Assembly: GCF_902459465.1 (NCBI RefSeq)
Contig: NC_047062.1
Coordinates: 32,482,673 to 32,546,672, forward strand
DNA length: 64,000 bases
From: Asterias rubens
Lineage: Eukaryota > Echinodermata > Asteroidea > Forcipulatida > Asteriidae
Direction: 5' to 3'
Position numbers and translations under genes: made by a program. Of this stretch, positions 44,093-64,000 are shown in pieces. Below the pieces are notes generated by a model that was given only the letters and a program-made list of their open reading frames with translations, did no database searches and was not told the DNA's origin. The first letter of the stretch is position 1. The number at the start of each line of letters is the position of its first letter.

Positions 44093-47000
44093 AGTGTATT
44101 TCTTTCGTAGAACACAGAGCAAGTAAAAAAGGGTAATATTTATAATCATTCAAACCAGGGGTGCGCTCTGTTCGCCATAAACGTGCGCAAATGATTTTTA
44201 GAAGACAATTTGCGGGCCGTATGTATATTTCTGTTGTTTTTGTACATTTTCAAGATAAAGACATAAGCATTTATTGTGGATTTGTTCAGTAGTTTGAATT
44301 TTTACTTGAGTTGGAGTGAAATTACTCCATGGGGGAACAATAAGTTCAAGCTTGCAATTTTGTGAAAGTAGTTTTATTAGTGAACCTTCGTTATTTATTT
44401 ATAATAGCGTACTGTCGGAAATTTAGTTTGCTAATATTAATGTTTAAATATTCAGCCAGTCTTTTTAACAAACACTCACTCGAGCCGATCGTCCATCATT
44501 AGTTAAAGAGCAGTGTCACATTATTTTACGATTCGGGTGTTCTGGGTGGACATTTGGCGGCATTTTCGAGAAGCCAACACGCCCGTAGTTAATGTTTTCT
44601 TTAAAGAAAATGGCACCTAGATGGATGTAAAATACAAACGCACTATATTTTGTACAAATGATTTACGTTGTATGGTGCACCATTTCACATTCGGTTTCAG
44701 TTAACTTTGTGAAAGTTTGTATTAATTTTTAACCGGACCTATTGCCAGTAATAGACAGCTCACAAATAAATGGTTCAGTATATATATACTGTCTGGTCTG
44801 ACAATACTTCAGACATTTTGTAACCGAGTCGAACTCTGACAGAAACGACTCGCCAACTTATGAGCCAGCCTTGTGGGCTGCCTGATTTGAACTACATTAA
44901 TCATACTTCTGTTAAAATATGATGTATTTGTTATCATTGTAATTCGTCATTTGATTTTCAACCGTTCATATATTCTGGTTTTCATGAAAATAATAATAAA
45001 AAAAACTATTGATATTTTACAATGCAAACTGATGGAATACCACAAAGGGATAAACATAGTAGACATTATCGTTGAAAATACAAGAGGTTGGGGGGAACTG
45101 GGCCAGAGAACCTCGTGCCACTTGAGATTGGGAAAACAGGCCTGTTTTTTTTTTTTTGTTTTTTTTTTCGTTTTTGAAAGGGCATGCAGGAGCACCAAGG
45201 CATTTTCTCGTTGGTAACGGGAACCTTATGAGGTAATTTTGCTAGTTTCTAGTAAACTGGACCATTTCATGGACACAAAGGCATGCATTGGCCAGGGGCA
45301 TGGGGCAATTGCCTTTATTGCGTCAGTGAATTAGAACCATGCCTGATAAATGATTCAGTTTGACGGTTTATTGATTCATAATAAAGCATTATTACTCAGA
45401 TGTTTGACAGTCGATATGATCCATCATGAAAATTGATTGGACTATTTGTAATAAATTTAATAGGTCGGGGTCGGAGACTGGCGTTTGGACCCCATTACCC
45501 ACCTTGCCCTCAGACACGGCCTACTATCATTATGTCTAATTGATGTATTGCCTTAATTAGAAACCCTGTATGCGATTACTCAGCTAACAATAAATAGGTT
45601 ATCCATTTGGTTATCCTTATATAGCAATGTATGGTACATGTATCCCAATGGGGTCAATGTGTCTCTTTTCTACCCTTGAGATTTCTTCAAGTCCGTCTGA
45701 AGAATTCTACCAAGATCTAAATAGTGTTATCTCATGGAGAAAGAACGGAAACCATTAAATACGCATCAAATCATCTTACAACCACTCTATCACGGCCACA
45801 TATTTTATGACATGTTAATACATCTGTATCAAGTCGAAACCTGTCTCCTCCCCCTCAGCACAAGGGCCTACATTGATGTATTGCCTTAATAAGAAACCTT
45901 TTTAACAAATACTCAGCTGAACAATTTATGAGACTATCCTCATACAGAGCAAGATACAACAGAGAGGTCAATTTGCTCTATGTTACCCTTGAAGATTCCC
46001 CCAGGGGCGTCTGAAATCTACCAAGATCAATAATTATTGCCACCCAAGGGAGTAGAAAGGATATTATTTGATTCATCATCAAATCCTCTTGTATTATATT
46101 CACCCATTCTATCACTTCCGCATAATATATTGTATAATAATAATCCAGGGAGTGCACATGCTTAGGTGACAGTTTTTTCTTTATACTTTTGCCTTACCCT
46201 GGATGGATGGCCCCTGCCAACAAAGAGTTATGTCCGAAGATTGAAATAAAATAAATAAAAAATAATAATGCAATTATAAAGGTGGGTTGTTTTTTTGTTT
46301 GGATGATCTTCCTTTCAAAGGAAACTCGGCAAACTCACACAAAGGAACATAAACACTATAGCCTTGACTTTATCCTTCATTTGTAGTTCGGATGAAAGTG
46401 TCATTGCAATAATTTACGTTTAATGTGATAATACAGAATAATAATAATTAACCAAATAAAATCAAATCAGTAACTTTTAACTTGGGGGGGGGGGGGTCAA
46501 GGCAAAGACATTGATGTACATTTTTTCCCCAAGTCATATCTGGGCAGGTGGCAAACTAGTTCTGAGTGGTGGGGTGGGGGCGGGGCTTGTGCCATTTGAT
46601 AGAGTGCAAGGTGGACTTTAGAGATGGGGGTGATTTCAAATTCACTACCAAATGGAAAATAAGAACAAAATGAAAAAGGGAACATAACAGGTTCGCCATA
46701 GAGAAAATCTAAAGACTGGGTCTGCTCTAATAATAATAGTAATGGCTTATTATACTGCGCTCAGGTCCATCACGCACTGACGCTCATGGCGCTCCAACAT
46801 TATTACCCCTCTACAATTAATTTTGCGGGGGAAAACAAGTATGGGTTACCAGGGACAACTGACAAGGGATAAAATCTTTTCAAGGCTTTGCAATGTATGG
46901 TTTACTCTGCACTTGCCGCACCCCGAATGCACGCACAGATGTTAGGGTGCCATTATTGGTTCCCCCCAATCCTTCTTGGTTTTAGAAACAATGTTTTGCC

Positions 47001-48290
47001 ATGCAAGTTTGTCTTAGGGCTAGGCGCTCCGTGATCCGTACAAGTTTTCAAGCCACTCTACTCACCTCGGTACAATACTTTGTTCCCTATTACTTTATAA
47101 TAAATTACAATACTGACACAGTGAATTTTAATTTCTGCACTGATGAAATTAAAATCCACAAACTGATTTAATCATTGAGGAAACCCACAGAAATTTAAAG
47201 GATAAAAGAAACACATACTCTTACAATGTTAATGGCGCCCTCTTGTGTTGCATCAAACGCCCGTACGTGACGTAAGCTTTTTGTGTGTTTTGATTGGTCC
47301 ATAGTGCCGGTGTGTCGCCCATGCGCGTTGTCCATGCCGTGCGTTACCCGGAAAATAAATTTAATTTATTAGGCCTAACTCTTTTTCGGCAAAAATGGGA
47401 TAAAATGTGCATTCAGATCCAAAGGTACAAGAGTGTGTATACATCTATAGCTCAGCGAAAGTGGTTTTCGAAGAACTAAATTGAAAACAAAACTGAACTA
47501 AATTTAAAAATAAACATGGCATACAAATTATCAAAGTCAAACACATTGGTGATGTGAACAGTTTCACTTTTACTCTAGGTTTAACAGCCCTTCTTTCGGT
47601 CATAGCATTTAAAAACACGCCATACACACTCAGATAGGTTTTACTTACCCCGTCCACAAGGTTTACATCAAGCTGGAATGTAGGAGATAAGCTTCAACGA
47701 TTTTCTCGAACTTCCTTTTGTCGTGAGTTGAAAAAAAATAAACACACCGTTAAACAACAAGCCCGCCCTCTGTAGGAACGTACGGTGATAGTCAGGTTGC
47801 ATTCACTGTTCTAGGTACAAGACTGTATAACTGCTATATGTGGCAGTAGTTGATTGGCCAAATAATTTTAGGAGCTCCATAGCGTGCGTACAGCATTGAC
47901 CAATGAAACGAGATGTTATATAGCATTTAGGTAAGAGTGAAAAGTACACATCTGGCACTTTTGCAGTGCAAAATCTTGTCTGCAACATTTTCTGACAGTG
48001 TTTATGTGTGTAAGCTCGTCGGACTCAATATTTGCTGGGGGATAAAACCCCAAAACATTTAGGCAAATTGTTTCACCATTCATTGCCTGAAATGATACAA
48101 ACAAGTGCATGGAGTACAGTGCTTTTGGTATGAATTTGATACGTTGCAGGAGGTTATTTGACAGCCAAATACGTCAAGTCTAAAAAAAGAAAAAGGGTTT
48201 TTTTCAGTTCCTGTTTTCGTTCTGACGACACAAACTGACAATTGTTATGTAAGCTGAGCTACACTCTTGCTGATAGAAAACAAGATCATT
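44093..48290. other. Intergenic region between GPCR 2 and sel1l
   Basis: No gene is supported. A diverged duplication (ATTGATGTATTGCCTTAAT at 45538 and 45873, both followed by CTCAGCT and CTACCCTTGA/TTACCCTTGA) covers 45538-46040. Homopolymer runs occur near 45143 and 46482. Around 47265-47300 a TGACGTAA CRE-like site and an inverted CCAAT box (GATTGGTCC) suggest a promoter. On the minus strand a strong GTAAGT donor follows GACGGG at 47651, which could end an untranslated exon, but no coding partner is seen. Confidence 0.45.
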
Positions 48291-61649
<13,359 letters not shown>

Positions 61650-61737
61650 TAACCCCTTCAACTTTGTTTTCTACTGATAATAATACAAGATATAATTTCA
61701 GATATTTTCTCTGTAGTTATTAATCAAACACTTAAGA

Positions 61738-61970
61738 TAAGCTGATTGGTCTGGTGTCAAGTGGTACAGTTAACTTGAAAAGCCGATTGGTCCAGAAGTG
61801 GTCATGTGATACAAGCGAGCTGGCTGGTCTAGAAGTGGTCATTTGATACATTTAGACAAGCTGATTGGTCTAGAAGTGGTCATGTGGAGCAGGGAGACAA
61901 GCTGATTGGTCTAGAAGTGGTCATGCGGAGCAAGTAGACAAGCTGATTGGTCTAGAAGTGGTCATTACGT
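61738..61970. repeat. Tandem repeat, about 45-60 bp unit, in sel1l intron 12
   Basis: AAGCTGATTGGTCTAGAAGT then GGTCAT recurs about five times, separated by GTGGAGCAAGTAGAC-like spacers. The earliest copies are diverged. Confidence 0.85.
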
Positions 61971-62524
61971 TATTACAATAAGTCATACTTTACATTACAG
62001 TATGTCACTACAGCTTGACTTTCTTTAACACTGCAGTTTGTCAGTCTATTTACTCTACATTTGTCTCTAAAGTTTGTCATTCTTTAACAATCCCTATCCA
62101 GTAAGCTCAAATAACAAACATACATTAACACAAATATTTAATTTTAGAGTTCAGCCACAAAAATAGTGCAAGTAGTCTTGCGACATAAAAACAAACACAC
62201 TGTACTCTTGGTGTTTATTAGTTTATTCACTCACATTTTATTTGATAATGAAATCAAGAATCAATTGGCTCTATAAGCATCAACCAGACATTCCTCTGTA
62301 ATATTATCTGACAAGAAATCTTCGGTCCCTAAACCACTTACATTCCTCACTGTGTGTGAGTTGGTTGACACCACTATTATGCGGCATTTGTTTTTGTTTC
62401 ATCACAGTTATTTCTCTCGTTGAAATATTGAGACAATTTCAATCCAGGAAAGAACTTGACTCTGATGGAAGATTTTATTAGTAATTGAGTTTTGTCGTAA
62501 CTTTTAATCTGTTTGTACATGTAG

Positions 62525-62540
62525 TTGATGGGATTGGCAG
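62525..62540 (+). CDS. sel1l: Possible 16-nt sel1l microexon
   Basis: After exon 12 ends ...TMFY plus one base A, TTGATGGGATTGGCAG (flanked by ACATGTAG and GTGCTA) would read IDGIG, exactly the Y-x-x-G-x-G turn that follows in the Sel1 repeat of SEL1L proteins. It is phase-compatible and leaves in phase 2. A segment this short could match by chance, and the donor is only moderate. Confidence 0.3.
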
Positions 62541-62734
62541 GTGCTACTGTTTTTTTTTTATCCCGGGTTTTGTTTGTGTACAACTGTCACTGTTGCAAAA
62601 ATGTTAACCCTCCTATTGTATGTCCATTAATGATGGTTGATGAAATGATAGATAAAGTATGCGATGTGATATTATGTGGTGACTGCAAGTACAATGTACA
62701 CGTATACTGTACATACGTAGTCAACCCTCCTACT

Positions 62735-63480
62735 CAAGAAGGACTTCGCGTATCAACTCCAAACTTGGTTTGTGGATTGGTCATGGGATCCCCCAGAAGC
62801 CTATTGTTTTTGGACCCCCTCAGATAAATATTAAGCTCATCATGGCTCAACAAAAGAAATGTTGTTCGAGCGATATCTCAAGAATGACTTGGCGTATCAA
62901 CTCCAAACTTGGTTTGTGGATTAGTCATGGGATCCCCCAGAAGCCTATTGTTTTTGGATCCCCTCCGATAAATATTAAGCTTGTTATGGCTAAAACAAAA
63001 GAAATGTTGTCCGAGTGATACATGTATCTCAAGAAGGACTTGGCGTATCAATTTCAAACTTGATTTGTGGATTAGTCATGGGATCCCCCAGAAGCCTATT
63101 GTTTTTGGATCCCCTCCGATAAATATTAAGCTTGTTATGGCTAAAACAAAAGAAATGTTGTCCGAGTGATACATGTATCTCAAGAAGGACTTGGCGTATC
63201 AATTTCAAACTTGATTTGTGGATTAGTCATGGGATCCCCCAGAAGCCTATTGTTTTTGGATCCCCTCCGATAAATATTAAGCTTGTTATGGCTAAAACAA
63301 AAGAAATGTTGTCCGAGTGATACATGTATCTCAAGAAGGACTTGGCGTATCAATTTCAAACTTGATTTGTGGATTACTCATGGGATTTCCTAGACGGCTA
63401 TTGTTTCGGACCCCCTCAGACAAATATTAGGCTCATTTTGGCTACAACAATAACTCAAAAAGGACTTGGTGTAGCAACTC
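62735..63480. repeat. 151-bp tandem repeat, about 5 copies
   Basis: Landmarks CTCAAGAAGGACTTGGCGTA, TTGTGGATTAGTCATGGGAT and AATATTAAGCTTGTTATGGC repeat with a period of 151 bp (147 at the left edge). Copies beginning near 63030 and 63181 look identical, while the flanking copies have drifted. Identical short frames at 62981 and 63132 just track the period. Confidence 0.93.
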
Positions 63481-64000
63481 CTATCTCAGCGGGGCATTTG
63501 TGTTGTCAGCACACCATTCTTGTTTTTGTTTTTTTCTGCTTGTAAGTTGTAATCAGTTTATGGCTAGTGCCAATTTAAATCTGTTTTTATTTGTACCTTA
63601 ATTTTTCACTTTAACCATCTGCTTTCTATTACCAAACTATGAAGTAAAAAATAGCCTCACCTCCAAAGAGATATTGGCTTATTAGAATCCACATCAACAG
63701 AGGAAATACATTGTGGAAAATCCATACCGTATTACATGCACTTTAGTTCTTAACGGACAATTCTCAAAGCACCTGCGCTTTGAATGGTGTGTGCTGGACC
63801 AGGCCAAAGGCTTTGAAATAAAAACATGATAAACAGTAGGTTTATAAGAAAAAAGGACAATTAAGGAACATTTTGCATTTCCAGTGTTGAGAAATTTCAG
63901 TCTTTGATCTGAATTCAGACTTTTTAAGTTGGCTTGGTAAAGAAAATCAGCTTGTCCATACGTATGAAATCTGCTGTTTGGTTTTAAGCTCTATTAATCA
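63481..64000. other. Intronic stretch to window end
   Basis: AT-rich sequence following the 151-bp array and presumably still within sel1l. No exon consistent with the next Sel1 repeat is seen. Confidence 0.5.

Overview
The window is eukaryotic genomic DNA: AT-rich, with GT-AG introns, compact exons in long non-coding stretches, and a very dense load of tandem repeats, tRNA-derived SINEs and foldback MITEs. The gene set (SEL1L, tandem rhodopsin-like GPCRs, a small secreted C-type lectin) and the repeat style suggest a marine invertebrate deuterostome. An echinoderm, probably a sea star, is my best guess; this is inference, not a database match.

Layout. 1-9.4 kb has no gene. It holds stacked tandem arrays (about 110 bp, about 48 bp, about 500 bp and 355 bp units), tRNA-like SINE heads and a MITE. 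9.4-11.2 kb has a GC-rich island with tRNA-like ends and a decayed LINE reverse-transcriptase 3' fragment on the minus strand. 11.2-15.05 kb is a 60-bp minisatellite with a higher-order period of about 417 bp (seven monomers). 15.3-21.3 kb is a diverged array of units of about 930 bp. Each unit carries an exon-like cassette of about 91 nt with splice sites on the minus strand, and one unit is interrupted by a 1.4-kb hAT-like transposon encoding a BED-type zinc finger. 22-29.1 kb contains a possible small minus-strand gene of four phase-compatible exons below a CpG-rich promoter with YY1-like and CRE-like motifs. 29-35 kb has palindromic MITEs and one intronless minus-strand C-type lectin gene (31796-32299). 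36.2-44.1 kb holds two tandem, two-exon class A GPCR paralogs on the plus strand. From 48291 to beyond the right edge runs the ERAD gene sel1l. Twelve exons of it can be assigned with consistent phases, giving at least 876 residues. It includes a very large glutamine-rich luminal exon, and the C-terminal Sel1 repeats and membrane anchor lie outside the window.

The genes do not form one pathway. SEL1L is the ER adaptor of the HRD1 ubiquitin ligase. The GPCRs are membrane receptors of unknown ligand. The lectin is a secreted carbohydrate-recognition-fold protein. The most unusual structures are the ladder of partial copies of SEL1L exon 8 in the preceding intron, one of them split by a TA-flanked MITE, the glutamine-rich SEL1L exon, the higher-order minisatellite, and the repeated exon-like cassette array.
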